A stretch of DNA of 64,000 nucleotides from assembly GCF_014203275.1 (NCBI RefSeq), contig NZ_JACHIP010000001.1, positions 1,224,512-1,288,511 on the forward strand. The letters are read 5' to 3'. Below are positions 45,330 to 54,700 of this stretch, in pieces. The notes below the pieces were generated by a model. It was not told the origin of the DNA. It did not search any database and saw only the letters and a program-made list of their open reading frames with translations. The stretch comes from Granulicella aggregans (GTDB lineage Bacteria; Acidobacteriota; Terriglobia; Terriglobales; Acidobacteriaceae). The first letter of the stretch is position 1. Every line of letters starts with the position of its first letter. A program made the translations under genes and the position numbers.

Positions 45330-46511
45330 CTAGAGAAAAATATCCTTGGCCCTTAGCTCATGCGCCGGGCCAGCCATGATACTGGCGCGCTCAATCACGT
45401 TTCTCAACTCACGAACGTTGCCCGGCCACTTGTGCCGGCACAACGCGTCAATCGCCTCGTCCGTCAACGTCACGCCTGGGCAGAACTTCTCGACGAAAAA
45501 CTGCGCCAGCTTTGGCACATCATGATCGCGGTCGCGCAGCGGAGCAAGCTTGATCGGAAAGATCGCGAGCCGGTAATACAGATCCTCGCGAAACAGCTTC
45601 TGCTTCACCAGGCCCTGCAGGTCCGCATTCGTCGCCGCAACCACACGCACATCCACCCGCATGTTGTCGTTGCTTCCCAGCCTCTGCACTTCTCCCTGCT
45701 CGACAAATCTCAGAATCTTGCTCTGCAGCGTGAGCGGCATATCGCCGATTTCATCCAGGAAAAGTGTTCCGCCCTGCGCTGCATGAATACGCCCGATCCG
45801 CGACTGCATCGCTCCGGTAAACGCGCCCTTCGCGTAACCAAAAAGCTCCGACTCCAGAAGAGCCTCAGGAATGGCCGCGCAGTTGACCACAATAAAAGGG
45901 GCCTGCCGTCGCGGGCTGATCTGATGGATCGCCTGCGCAATAAGGTCCTTGCCGGTCCCGCTCTCGCCTGTGATCAAAACCGTCGTCTCGCGTGACGCAA
46001 CCATGTGGGTCATCGCGTAGACCTGCATCATCGCGGGCGACTCACCCACGACTCCACGCAACCGCGGCGAATCCTTTGCATACCGCAGATACTCGACGGG
46101 CTTAGCGGCCGCTTCAACCTCTTGTGTCTTGTGCTCCGGATCGAGCGCCGCAGCCAGCCTGCTCGCAAACGGCGAACCCGCGCTGTTGGGCAGCACGTGG
46201 CAGGTCGCCGTGTCCATCATCAGAATCTTTAGTTGGGGAAAGCTCTGCTCGACGATGCCGCAGAACTCCGCCGGTAGTAGGTCCGGCAACGCCGGATCAA
46301 GCAATAGAACTTCAGAGCCTGGCTGCGAGTGCAGAGACTCCAAAGCTTCGGCACCGCTGGTAGCTTCGTGCAGACTCCAGCGCATCGGCGCGAGTCGACC
46401 GCGAAGCCGGTCTCGAAAGTTGGGATCGCCGCTAACCAGTAGAACCTGGACCGCGCGGCTATCGGGTTGCCAGCTAGGTACGGAGAGATTGATACGTAGG
46501 CTCTCTTCCAA
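45330..46511 (-). CDS. Sigma-54 activator without DNA-binding domain (FleQ/FlrA-like position)
   Basis: The 393-residue protein has a degenerate receiver-like domain (VLLVSGDPNFRDRLRGRL, D72 in VLLLDPALPD, and no canonical T/K switch residues). A full AAA+ sigma-54-interaction domain follows (GESGTGKD, GAFTGA, GGTLFLDEIGDMPLTLQSKILRFVEQGEVQRLG). The protein stops at WPGNVRELRNVIERASIMAGPAHELRAKDIFL, with no Fis-type helix-turn-helix. Activators lacking DNA-binding domains are known in flagellar control (Helicobacter FlgR), where they act from solution. It is encoded just upstream of the kinase/activator operon and its sigma-54 promoter, so it may be the master regulator. An upstream sigma-70 promoter was not identified. 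Confidence 0.93.
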   Translation of the reverse strand: MEESLRINLSVPSWQPDSRAVQVLLVSGDPNFRDRLRGRLAPMRWSLHEATSGAEALESLHSQPGSEVLLLDPALPDLLPAEFCGIVEQSFPQLKILMMDTATCHVLPNSAGSPFASRLAAALDPEHKTQEVEAAAKPVEYLRYAKDSPRLRGVVGESPAMMQVYAMTHMVASRETTVLITGESGTGKDLIAQAIHQISPRRQAPFIVVNCAAIPEALLESELFGYAKGAFTGAMQSRIGRIHAAQGGTLFLDEIGDMPLTLQSKILRFVEQGEVQRLGSNDNMRVDVRVVAATNADLQGLVKQKLFREDLYYRLAIFPIKLAPLRDRDHDVPKLAQFFVEKFCPGVTLTDEAIDALCRHKWPGNVRELRNVIERASIMAGPAHELRAKDIFL

Positions 46512-46678
46512 AGTATGGGGCGCATGTAGCTCTACTGCTAAGGCTTACTTGGGCGCCGTGCTCATTCTTCGTAAATCGGAGCAACCAGTCTATCGAGCGA
46601 TCGGTATAACCCGACTAAAATAGTGGCTCTAAGCGTTGAAAGAGTGACCTGGTTGAAAGGGTGAAAGAGAGAGAAATC

Positions 46679-47467
46679 CTATGCCTGAGCCTGGTAAACG
46701 TAGCCCAAGCCCCGGATGGTTCGTATCATTTTTATATCATAATCGCCGTCGAGCTTATCCCTTAGGTACTTCACGTAGACATCGACGATATTGGTGTTTC
46801 CTTCCGCAGACATGTTCCACACTTCCTGAGTCAGGCATGCTCGCGAGAGCGTCTTTCCCTCATGCTGCATCATGTACTCAAGCAGCGTGAACTCACGCGG
46901 CGTCAGTCCGATCACACGGCCGTCGCGCTCCACCGAGCACTGATCGTGATGCAACGCAATCTGGCTCTTCTTTGGCTCAGCAGCTATCGGAGCAGCCTGC
47001 GAACGCCGCCGCAGAGCGCGTACACGCGCCATCATCTCCAGCAAGGAAAACGGCTTCGGAAGATAGTCATCCGCGCCATGGTCGAAGGCGTTCACCAGGT
47101 CCACGGCTCCAGCCTTGCCGCCAAGCGCAAGTACTGAGATGTTCGGCCGCTTCGCTCGCAGCTCGCGGATCATCGCAAAGGCGTCGACTTCGGGAAGATC
47201 GAGATCCAGGATCACGAGGTCGCTCGCGCTCTTCTCCATCTGCAGCAGAGCCGAAGCCCGGTCATGGGTCACCCCAACCGAAATCGCATCCTCCGACAGC
47301 CCTGTCGCCAGCAGCCGTGCAAGCGGCAGGCTGCTCTCGACGATCAGTACGCGGAACTTCGCAGCACATGCACCCTCGGACTGGTCCTCCGCAAGGCTCG
47401 ATGTCCTGCTGAACGTAGGCAGAAAACGTGCCAGCATTCCGTACTGTTCTGCGATTGCTGCGTGCAT
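46679..47467 (-). CDS. OmpR-family response regulator with altered acidic pocket
   Basis: The 262-residue protein has a receiver domain (VLIVESSLPLARLLATGL, phospho-acceptor D in LVILDLDLPEVD, conserved K in YLPKPFS) and a C-terminal winged-helix (LTPREFTLLEYMMQHEGKTLSRACLTQEVWN...NIVDVYVKYLRDKLDGDYDIKMIRTIRGLGYVY). The usual pair of acidic residues after the first strand is Glu-Ser instead of Asp-Asp, so phosphorylation may be weak or absent. I chose the ATG at 47465-47467 because AGGAGA precedes it; an upstream in-frame ATG at 47515 has no ribosome binding site. It is upstream of the sigma-54 activator gene and divergent from a PilZ gene. No kinase is adjacent. Confidence 0.9.
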   Translation of the reverse strand: MHAAIAEQYGMLARFLPTFSRTSSLAEDQSEGACAAKFRVLIVESSLPLARLLATGLSEDAISVGVTHDRASALLQMEKSASDLVILDLDLPEVDAFAMIRELRAKRPNISVLALGGKAGAVDLVNAFDHGADDYLPKPFSLLEMMARVRALRRRSQAAPIAAEPKKSQIALHHDQCSVERDGRVIGLTPREFTLLEYMMQHEGKTLSRACLTQEVWNMSAEGNTNIVDVYVKYLRDKLDGDYDIKMIRTIRGLGYVYQAQA

Positions 47468-47556
47468 TTGGGGTTCTCCTGGGCGGTTTCCGCTGCTTGC
47501 TCCGGTGGCCTGCATTTCTTATAGCAGTCGCTCGGTTCGAACGGAAGAGAACACGA

Positions 47557-47589
47557 TGACACTTTGGTGTCACTACCCATGACACCAAA
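47557..47589. promoter_or_regulatory. Clustered TGACAC inverted repeats between the OmpR-type and PilZ genes
   Basis: Three TGACAC half-sites occur: forward at 47557-47562, inverted at 47567-47572, forward at 47580-47585. The last two are parts of a perfect 10-bp inverted repeat TTTGGTGTCA / TGACACCAAA with a 7-base spacer. The cluster lies in the divergent promoter region and could be the binding site of the neighbouring response regulator. Confidence 0.5.
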
Positions 47590-47666
47590 CTGTGGCACGA
47601 TAATGAGACAGCAATTGACTCGTAGCACCCGCCCTGCATCCAAGCCTTTAGGATTACGTCTCCTCT

Positions 47667-47993
47667 ATGAATCGGATTCGAAGCTTCCTCTATCGCTATC
47701 CCCGCTTCACCGTCGACTGCCGGATGGACTTCATCCGTGAGGACTCGATCGTGCTTGGCACCTGCTTCGACCTGAGCCAGTCCGGTCTCCGCGGGACCTT
47801 CGTCCAGACAGTCGCTCCAGGGGCAAAGGGCATCGTCACTCTCTACCTTGGCGAAAAGCGCTTCGAAGTTCAGGCCTCCGTCTCCTCGGTTCGCGACGAC
47901 GAAACTCGCATGAGGTTCCAGTTCGCCTCAGACAAAGAGCGGATCGCCATGCGCGACCTCTTGAAGGACCTCGCCCCCCAGGGCCGCGCTTAG
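47667..47993 (+). CDS. PilZ-domain protein (putative c-di-GMP receptor)
   Basis: The 108-residue protein is a single PilZ-like domain. An arginine-containing N-terminal switch (RYPRFTVDCRMDF) is followed by DLSQSGLRGTF, matching the D/NxSxxG motif that contacts c-di-GMP, then alternating beta strands (KGIVTLYLGEKRFEVQASVSSVRDDETRMRFQF). Members near motor genes often act as motor brakes like YcgR, but the YcgR N-terminal domain is absent. It converges on motB2 with a 7-base gap. Confidence 0.82.
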   Translation: MNRIRSFLYRYPRFTVDCRMDFIREDSIVLGTCFDLSQSGLRGTFVQTVAPGAKGIVTLYLGEKRFEVQASVSSVRDDETRMRFQFASDKERIAMRDLLKDLAPQGRA

Positions 47994-48000
47994 CTTCTCG

Positions 48001-48945
48001 CTACTTGTGTGAGAACAGTCCCTTCGCCTTTGCCAGCAATCCACCCTCGGCCTTCTTCGGTGCGGCAGGCTCTGCGGCGCTAGGCTTGGCCGCGGGAGCG
48101 CCAGCCTCAGTCGCGGCAGTGGCCACCTTCGGATCTCCGGCCTTTGCCTTGTCTTCCGCCTTTTCACCTGCCTTGTCGCCCGGCTTGTCATCCGCCTTGT
48201 CGGCGGGCTTATCTCCAGGCTTCGGCAGATTCTGTACCAGCAACGAGACCCGGCGATTCGCCGCGTCGAACGGCTTATCCGGCATATGCAGCTTCTGGTC
48301 GGCAAACCCGCGGACCTGCGATACCTGGTCGTCGTGAATGCCGTTCTCCTGCATCACTCGCCGCGCCGTATTCGCCCGGTCGGCCGAAAGCTCCCAGTTC
48401 CCATAAGACTTCCCGTTCGCATACGGTTGAGCGTCGGTGTAACCCTCAATGGAGAGCTTGTTCGGCAGCTTGCTCAACTGGCCGGCAAGCACCTTCAAAA
48501 TATCCGACAGCATCGGCGTAGCCACGGCGCTTCCCGATTCGAAGAAGGTTCCATTCTCATCTTCGACTAATTCAATCCGAAGGCCCTCTTCCGTAATCGT
48601 CATCTCGATCTGCTTTTTGACCTTGTTCAGGATGGTCATCTGGTCGATCGCCTTGGTCAGATCGGACTTCAAGGCCTTCATGTCGTCCTTCTTTTCCTTG
48701 CTCTCCTCTTTCGCCGGGCCTTTGCCCTCCGAACCCTTCTTACTCGCGGTTCCTTTAGGATCCCTGAAGTAGCCGGCGATCTCCTCCTGCGTCTTCTTCG
48801 GTGTGGAGTTCATCAGCCACAGAACGATGAACAGCGACATCATGGCCGTTACAAAGTCGGCATAGGCGACCTTCCAGGCGCCGCCGTGGTGTCCGCCGTG
48901 ACCACCCTTCTTCTTGATTATGATTATCGGCTGCTCTTCAGTCAT
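48001..48945 (-). CDS. motB: Flagellar motor stator protein MotB2
   Basis: The 314-residue MotB has an unusual N-terminus (IIIIKKK then GGHGGHHGG) and a transmembrane helix with the proton-carrying aspartate (D30 in KVAYADFVTAMMSLFIVLWLM). A plug/linker rich in Lys and Glu follows, then an OmpA-like peptidoglycan-binding domain (LSIEGYTDAQPYANGKSYGNWELSADRANTARRVMQENGI...NRRVSLLVQNLP), and an extra ~80-residue Ala/Lys/Asp/Pro-rich tail. It lies after motA2. Its start region is a tandem duplication, annotated separately. Residue patterns are closer to classical proton-type MotB than MotB1. Confidence 0.95.
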   Translation of the reverse strand: MTEEQPIIIIKKKGGHGGHHGGAWKVAYADFVTAMMSLFIVLWLMNSTPKKTQEEIAGYFRDPKGTASKKGSEGKGPAKEESKEKKDDMKALKSDLTKAIDQMTILNKVKKQIEMTITEEGLRIELVEDENGTFFESGSAVATPMLSDILKVLAGQLSKLPNKLSIEGYTDAQPYANGKSYGNWELSADRANTARRVMQENGIHDDQVSQVRGFADQKLHMPDKPFDAANRRVSLLVQNLPKPGDKPADKADDKPGDKAGEKAEDKAKAGDPKVATAATEAGAPAAKPSAAEPAAPKKAEGGLLAKAKGLFSHK

Positions 48946-48980
48946 CGTCGTGTCCTGTCAGTCATCGTCGTGTCCAGTCA
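48941..48980 (-). repeat. 20-bp tandem duplication covering the motB2 start codon
   Basis: Two 20-base units (plus-strand positions 48941-48960 and 48961-48980) differ at one base. On the coding strand each contains the same ribosome-binding region and an ATGACTG start. The upstream copy opens a seven-codon frame (MTDRTRR) whose TGA overlaps the real motB2 ATG as ATGA. Confidence 0.9.
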
Positions 48981-49002
48981 GTGTCCGGAGTGGAGTTCGG
49001 GT

Positions 49003-49881
49003 TTAGGCAGCGATCGCGGTCGGCGCAGCAGCCTTAGCGCGGCAGGCCTTCTCCACTTCCTGGAAGCTCGGCCGTATGTGGGCGGGAATAGCACGGCGTG
49101 CAAGCTCCACAGCAAGGATCGGGCTGGTCCCCTTGATGAACGCAAGCATCACGACGCGAAGGATGCTGTAGTAGGCGTGCTCTTCCTCGTTGATCTTCGT
49201 CATCGCCGAGGCCAGCGGGCCAAGCACTCCATAGCAAAGCAAAATACCCAGGAACGTTCCCACGAGCGCCGCAGCCACCTTGTGCCCAATCTCTTCCGGA
49301 GGGCCGCCAAGCGCGCCCATCGTGATCACAATACCCAGCACCGCAGCCACGATGCCGAGACCAGGCAGCGCATCGGCAACAGTGCTCAGGGCAGCCGTTG
49401 GCATACCGCTGGTCTGGTGGTGCACCTCCATGTCCAGCTCCATCATCTGGTCGACATCGAACGGCAGGACACCGCCCGTGATCGCCATACGCATCGTGTC
49501 GCAGACGAAGTCCTTCACATGGTGGTCTTTCAGAAACTTGGGGTGCGCCTTGAAGATCGGACTCTTGTCCGCGCCTTCAATGTCTCCCTCGATCGCAACC
49601 AGGCCTTCTTTCCGCGCCTTGGTGAAGAGGTCGAACATCATCTTCAGCGTCTCAAGATAACGCTGCTTGTTGTAGGGCGATCCCTTCAGGATGCCTGTCA
49701 GTCCACCAATCAACCCTTTGATGACATGAATGGGATTCGCGGCCAGCAGCGTTCCGAGCGCGGCGCCGACAATGGTCACAACCTCTGCGGGCTGGATGAG
49801 CACAGCAAGCTGTCCCTTCTCCATCAGGAACCCGCCAATGACGGCACCGAAAACTATAACTATTCCAACAATCGATATCAT
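49003..49881 (-). CDS. motA: Flagellar motor stator protein MotA2
   Basis: The 292-residue protein begins MISIVGIVIVFGAVIGGFLMEKGQLAVLIQPAEVVTIVGAALGTLLAANP, the classical MotA start. It contains the cytoplasmic charged loop, ADALPGLGIVAAVLGIVITMGALGGPPEEIGHKVAAALVGTFLGILLCYGVLGPLA, and the C-terminal AFIKGTSPILAVELARRAIP, all typical for MotA. I chose the ATG at 49879-49881. A longer in-frame frame to 50004 would overlap the sigma-28 promoter and lacks MotA homology. It is paired with motB2. Confidence 0.96.
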   Translation of the reverse strand: MISIVGIVIVFGAVIGGFLMEKGQLAVLIQPAEVVTIVGAALGTLLAANPIHVIKGLIGGLTGILKGSPYNKQRYLETLKMMFDLFTKARKEGLVAIEGDIEGADKSPIFKAHPKFLKDHHVKDFVCDTMRMAITGGVLPFDVDQMMELDMEVHHQTSGMPTAALSTVADALPGLGIVAAVLGIVITMGALGGPPEEIGHKVAAALVGTFLGILLCYGVLGPLASAMTKINEEEHAYYSILRVVMLAFIKGTSPILAVELARRAIPAHIRPSFQEVEKACRAKAAAPTAIAA

Positions 49882-49936
49882 GCTGATACGTCTCCAATCG
49901 TGCGCATTGGCATATGCCTGACGAAGTGCATCCGCT

Positions 49937-49964
49937 CTATCGACACATGATTGGAATGCTTTCA
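49937..49964 (-). promoter_or_regulatory. Sigma-28 (FliA)-type promoter for motA2-motB2
   Basis: On the minus strand TTGAAA, 17 bases, CGATAG; identical spacing to the fliC, flgM, HDOD and cheX-like sites. The predicted start is near 49930, about 48 bases before the motA2 ATG. Confidence 0.75.
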
Positions 49965-50184
49965 ATCGGAGTCGCATCGCTTTTCTTCCACTAGCCGATG
50001 ACAAAAGCGCTCTTGCGACGGCTTACTCACGGCAGATCGAGGCCGCTTTTTCAGAGAGCAGTCGGCACTCCCATGGAAGCTTGTCAAACCTGCTACTTAA
50101 GTGCCATAACGCAGCCTATCGCCGACTGCTCCTCTGTATTACTCTCGAAATGTCAGCGAAGGAAATCTGCTCGTAAACTCCCCT

Positions 50185-51429
50185 ATGCCCACGACACCGC
50201 TCACAGCTTCGCTCGAAGCAATATCTAGTCCTCCCATGCACTTTCTCGGGAGACAGCCTATCCTCGACGCGGATTTGAATCTTTACGGGCACGAGTTGCT
50301 GTATCGCTCTGGTACTGCAAATGAATTCAGCGGCGAGGCCGAACATGCCACGCGCAGCGTCATCGATGACTCACTGCTATTGGCAAGTTCCACCGGTGGG
50401 GAAAAGCTCTTCTTCAACTGCACTCGGCAAGCTCTCGTCTCCCGCATTGTGACCCTGCTACCCCCAGCGGACACGGTCCTTGAGATTCTCGAGAATATTG
50501 AGCCCGATGATGAGCTCATGGCATCCTGCCGCACCTTGAAAGAGGCGGGATATTCCTTCGCTCTCGATGACTTCGTTCCGGATGGATCTAAGACGCGATT
50601 TCTGGAAATTGCTGACTATATAAAAATTGATTTTCTGGCATCGGACAAAGCTGAGAGATACGCGATACGTTCCCTGGCTGCCGGCACGCCGATTAAATTT
50701 ATTGCCGAGAAGATAGAGACAGAACCCGATGTTGAGGAAGCCTGGAAGGAAGGTTGCACCTTCTTCCAGGGATACTTCTTCTGCAAGCCGGTGATGATTG
50801 CTCCGCGGGTCATCCCACAGAACCAGATGGTCTACATGAGGCTGCTCGCCGAACTCAGTCGCGAGCCTGCGAACATTCTGGAGATCGAGCGGCTGACAAA
50901 ATCAGAGCCCTCGATCTGCTACCGCCTGCTCAGACTTGTCAACTCGGCGCTCTACGCTCTCCCTAGCCCCATCTCGTCGATTCGCAGCGCTGTCATGATG
51001 ATCGGCGACGATGAGTTTCGCAAGCTTGTATCCGTAGCACTCGCAAACATCGCCGGCTCTTCACGCTCGAAGTCTGTGACCCGCGTAGCGCTTGCGCGTG
51101 CTAAGTTCTGCGAGCTTCTCGCACCTGTACTCAATGAATCCGCCTCGACACTCTACCTGCTTGGAATGCTGTCGCTCATGGATGTCATCCTCACCATGCC
51201 CATGCACCAGGTTGTCGAGATGCTCCCTCTTCATCACAAGATGAAGGCCGCCTTGCTTGGTAAAAAGTCCTCGCTCACAGTCGCTCTCGATCTGGTCCGT
51301 GCGCGCGAGTCCGGTGGCTGGCTTGAAACGACAAGCATTCAAGAGAGTCTGAACCTGCGTGGCGACATTGCTTCGCGGCTCTACTCCGATGCAATTAAGT
51401 GGGCCGACATGGTCAATCAAATCACCTAA
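50185..51429 (+). CDS. EAL-HDOD protein (YuxH type, EAL probably inactive)
   Basis: The 414-residue protein combines a degenerate N-terminal EAL domain with a C-terminal HDOD domain. The first covers ~residues 18-210: FLGRQPILDADLNLYGHELLYRS, where EAL is replaced by HEL, EILENIEPDDEL, ALDDFVP, YIKIDFL and FFQGYFF. The second is LTKSEPSICYRLLRLVNSALYALPSPISSIRSAVMMIGDDEFRKLVSVAL. Loss of the catalytic Glu/Ala signature argues against c-di-GMP hydrolysis. Relatives such as Vibrio CdgJ act as regulators of motility. The ATG at 50185 lacks a strong ribosome binding site; an internal ATG at 50236 begins exactly at the EAL fold and is an alternative. No sigma-28 or sigma-54 site was found upstream. 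Confidence 0.9.
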   Translation: MPTTPLTASLEAISSPPMHFLGRQPILDADLNLYGHELLYRSGTANEFSGEAEHATRSVIDDSLLLASSTGGEKLFFNCTRQALVSRIVTLLPPADTVLEILENIEPDDELMASCRTLKEAGYSFALDDFVPDGSKTRFLEIADYIKIDFLASDKAERYAIRSLAAGTPIKFIAEKIETEPDVEEAWKEGCTFFQGYFFCKPVMIAPRVIPQNQMVYMRLLAELSREPANILEIERLTKSEPSICYRLLRLVNSALYALPSPISSIRSAVMMIGDDEFRKLVSVALANIAGSSRSKSVTRVALARAKFCELLAPVLNESASTLYLLGMLSLMDVILTMPMHQVVEMLPLHHKMKAALLGKKSSLTVALDLVRARESGGWLETTSIQESLNLRGDIASRLYSDAIKWADMVNQIT

Positions 51430-51607
51430 ATATTCCTTTTGCGTCATCGCAAAATATTTCCCGATTTTATGTTCCATGGCTCATCGAAATTGTGTCTCAC
51501 GGGCGAATCGGAGCTATGAGACAACCGCCCGACTTAACACCGCATCACACGGAGTTTATCCTAAATATTCAGGAGCTTATGAGGTTCCGCAAGCACAGTT
51601 GCGATAC

Positions 51608-51637
51608 TTGACATGTGTTGTTTAGCAAGAGCATATT
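51608..51637 (+). promoter_or_regulatory. Possible sigma-70 promoter for TonB receptor 1
   Basis: TTGACA at 51608-51613, an 18-base spacer, and CATATT at 51632-51637 (4 of 6 consensus). The predicted leader is about 75 bases. The rest of 51430-51720 shows no gene. Confidence 0.4.
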
Positions 51638-51720
51638 GCCCAAAGTGAATAAGATAGCGTCGTCAATGCAGAGCTTCTATAAGCCGCTTTGAGGACCGTG
51701 AACTTCGCTTAGGAGGCAAC

Positions 51721-54700
51721 ATGCAAAGTCCTTCCCCGGACCATTCTTTAAATCAACTCTGGATCGGTATAAACTCCGCACAACACAGTGCCCGCAAGAG
51801 CAAATGGATCTTCAGCGCAATGATTGCGCTCGCGCTAAGCTGCGTCGGTACGAAGCCGCTGGCGGCCCAGTTCCGTACTTCCGTTCAGGGCACAGTCACT
51901 GACCCGCAAGGCGCGGTCATCCCCGGCGCCAAGGTTACGCTCAAGGACACCGCCAACAATGCGGAGATCATCCGCACCAGCGATGGCGCCGGCCTCTTCA
52001 ACTTCGGCGCCCTCCCGCCAGACACCTTCACTCTCACTGTCGAAGCCAAGGGCTTCCAGAAGAACGTGCTGACCAACATCAAGTTCATCCCCGAGCAGCC
52101 AAACTCCCTCAACGTCGCGCTCACCCTCGGTGCCAGCGATGTCTCGGTTGAGGTGAACGCCTCCAGCACGCCCACGCTCGACACCGAGACCGCGAACATC
52201 GGCGGCACCATTTCCGCCGCCGATATCAAACACCTCCCATCCTTCAACCGCGACGTCTTCACCCTCAGCCAGCTCGCTCCCGGCGCTATCTCCGACGGCT
52301 CGCAGTCCCGCACCGGCGGGGTCTACCAGGCTCCCGGCAACCAGGGTCCCGGCGGCTCGGGGAACGGAGGCTCCGCTCCCACCGAAAACGGTCCGCAGGT
52401 CAACTCCAATGGTCAGCAGTATGGCAACAATGGCATCTCGCTCGATGGAATCAGCACGGTGTCCGCAGTATGGGGGGGCACCAGCATCATTACTCCCAGC
52501 CCGGAGGCCGTAGACAACGTCCGCATCGTCACCAACGGTTACGACGCGGAGAACGGCCGCTTCTCCGGCGCACAGACCATGGTCACCACCAAGAGTGGCA
52601 CCAACCAGATCCACGGCAGCCTCTTCATCGACGCCCACCGGCCTGGCCTGAATGCCGCCAACCGGCCAGTGCGCGCCTCCGACGGAACTATCATCGGCAG
52701 CTCAGTCAAGGACACTGACCGTTACAACCAGTATGGCGGCAGCGTAGGCGGCCCCATATGGAAGGACAAGGTCTTCGCCTTCTTTGCGTACGAGACCTCT
52801 CCAGACGATACGCTCTCGACCTCGACCGGCTGGTACGAGACTCCCTCACTGCGCAGCTCCGCACCCGCCGCCAGCATCGCCTCACAGTTTGTAAACTTCG
52901 CCGGCAACGCTCCCAGCGGCACCATCGTCACCTCTGGCGAGACCTGCAAGGCCGTCGGCCTACAAGAGGGCGCGAACTGCGCTACCATCGCCGGCCAGGG
53001 CCTGGACATCGGCTCTCCCCTTACGAATGGTCTTGGCAAGCAGGACCCCACCGCCGGTGGAACTACCTCTAACCCCGGTCTCGGCAACGGCCTCGATGGC
53101 ACGGCCGACGTGGCCTTCTACTCCATCGCCTCGCCCGTCTCCAGCACCTATACGCAATACGCTGGCCGCCTCGATGCGCAGGCTACGAAGAATGATCACG
53201 TCAGCTTCACCATGTTCTGGGTACCTTCAACAAAGACTAGCTACAACGGCAGCCCGCGCGCTTACAACCTCTTCCATCACGACCAGATCAACCAGGCGAA
53301 CGCCGTCATCTGGAACCACACCTTCTCCCCTACCTTCCTCAACGAGGCCCGCGCCAACGCAGCCGCATGGCGTTACAACGAGCTCGCCACCAACCCGCAA
53401 CAGCCCCTCGGCCTTCCTCAAGACACCGTAGACTTCGCTCCTGGAGCCACGCTGGGCACCTTCGGCAGTCCCGCAGGCAACGACCTCAACCAGTGGACCT
53501 TCAGCTACAAGGACGTCGCCACCAAGGTTCTCGGTAGCCACACCGTCAAGTTCGGCGGCGAGTACACCGCCCTCCACTATCTGCAAAACCCCAGTGGCCA
53601 GCCAGACTTTGAGTTCTATAACATCTGGACCTTCCTCAACGATGCCCCCTATCAAGAGGCAGGCAGCTTCAACGCCGCGACTGGCATCCCCGGCGGCGTC
53701 CGTTCCGACCAGCGCCAGAATCTCTTCGGTGCCTTCGTCCAGGATGACTGGAGGGCAAAACCTAACCTCACGCTCCACGCCGGCATCCGGTACAACTACT
53801 TCGGCGCTCTCTATTCCAAGCAAAACAACATTCCCAACGTGACCTTGGGTCAGGGAACAGCTGCGTATACAGGCTTGACGGTCGGTGCGAACAAGGGCGG
53901 CATCTGGAACCCGCAGAAGTTGAACTTCGGCCCCCAGTTCAGCTTCAACTGGAGCCCCCAATCCTTGGGCGGCAAAACCGTTATCCGCGGCGGCTACGGC
54001 ATGGCCTTCAACCAGAACGAGATCGCCATCACAGCGAATGCCAGCTTCAACCCGCCCATATCGAACTCCTACACCTTCCGGTTCAACAGTCCTACCGACC
54101 CCGGTGCTAACGGACCAAAGATTCTCTACGGCATCTCCAGCGACATCACCTCGCTCAACGGTTATGCCAGCAATCCCAACACCATCACCACCTACACTGC
54201 GGCAGGGCTGCCCGCCGCTGGCAGCGCCAGCATCATCATCGCTGGCGACGGCCACGGCAACGTCCCTACCACCTACTTCCATCACTTTTCGCTCGACATC
54301 CAGCAGGAGCTCAGCAAGTGGGCCGTCTTCACTCTCGGTTATCAAGGTAGCCTGGGCCGTCACATCATTAATCACCAGACCCCCAACGCTCCAGCGGCTG
54401 TAGCAGGCGTCCCCTTCAATCAGCTGGTCACAGGCGGCGACTTCTGGGTCAACGCGGGCAGCAGCAGAAACCATGCCCTGTTGGCCAGCATCAACCATCC
54501 CATGTCGCACGGCTTCTCGGCCCAGGCACAGTTTATGTGGGCCAAGTCTCAGGACACAGATGGCTCCGGCCCCTACTCCGAAGACCCCTACTACCCACTC
54601 AGTCATAGCCTCACCTACGGCCTCTCCGACTACAACGTCGGCAAGAGCCTGAAGATCTTCGGCACCTGGCAGCCAGTCCTCTTTCACGGCGACAAGCGCT

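Noticed and set aside
50091..50106. Sigma-54-like sequence TGGCACTTAAGTAGCA (minus strand) upstream of motA2
   Set aside because: Spacing fits, but the -12 box is TAGC, the TTTGGC form is missing (ATGGC), and the leader would be ~200 bases. The sigma-28-type site at 49937-49964 is a better explanation.
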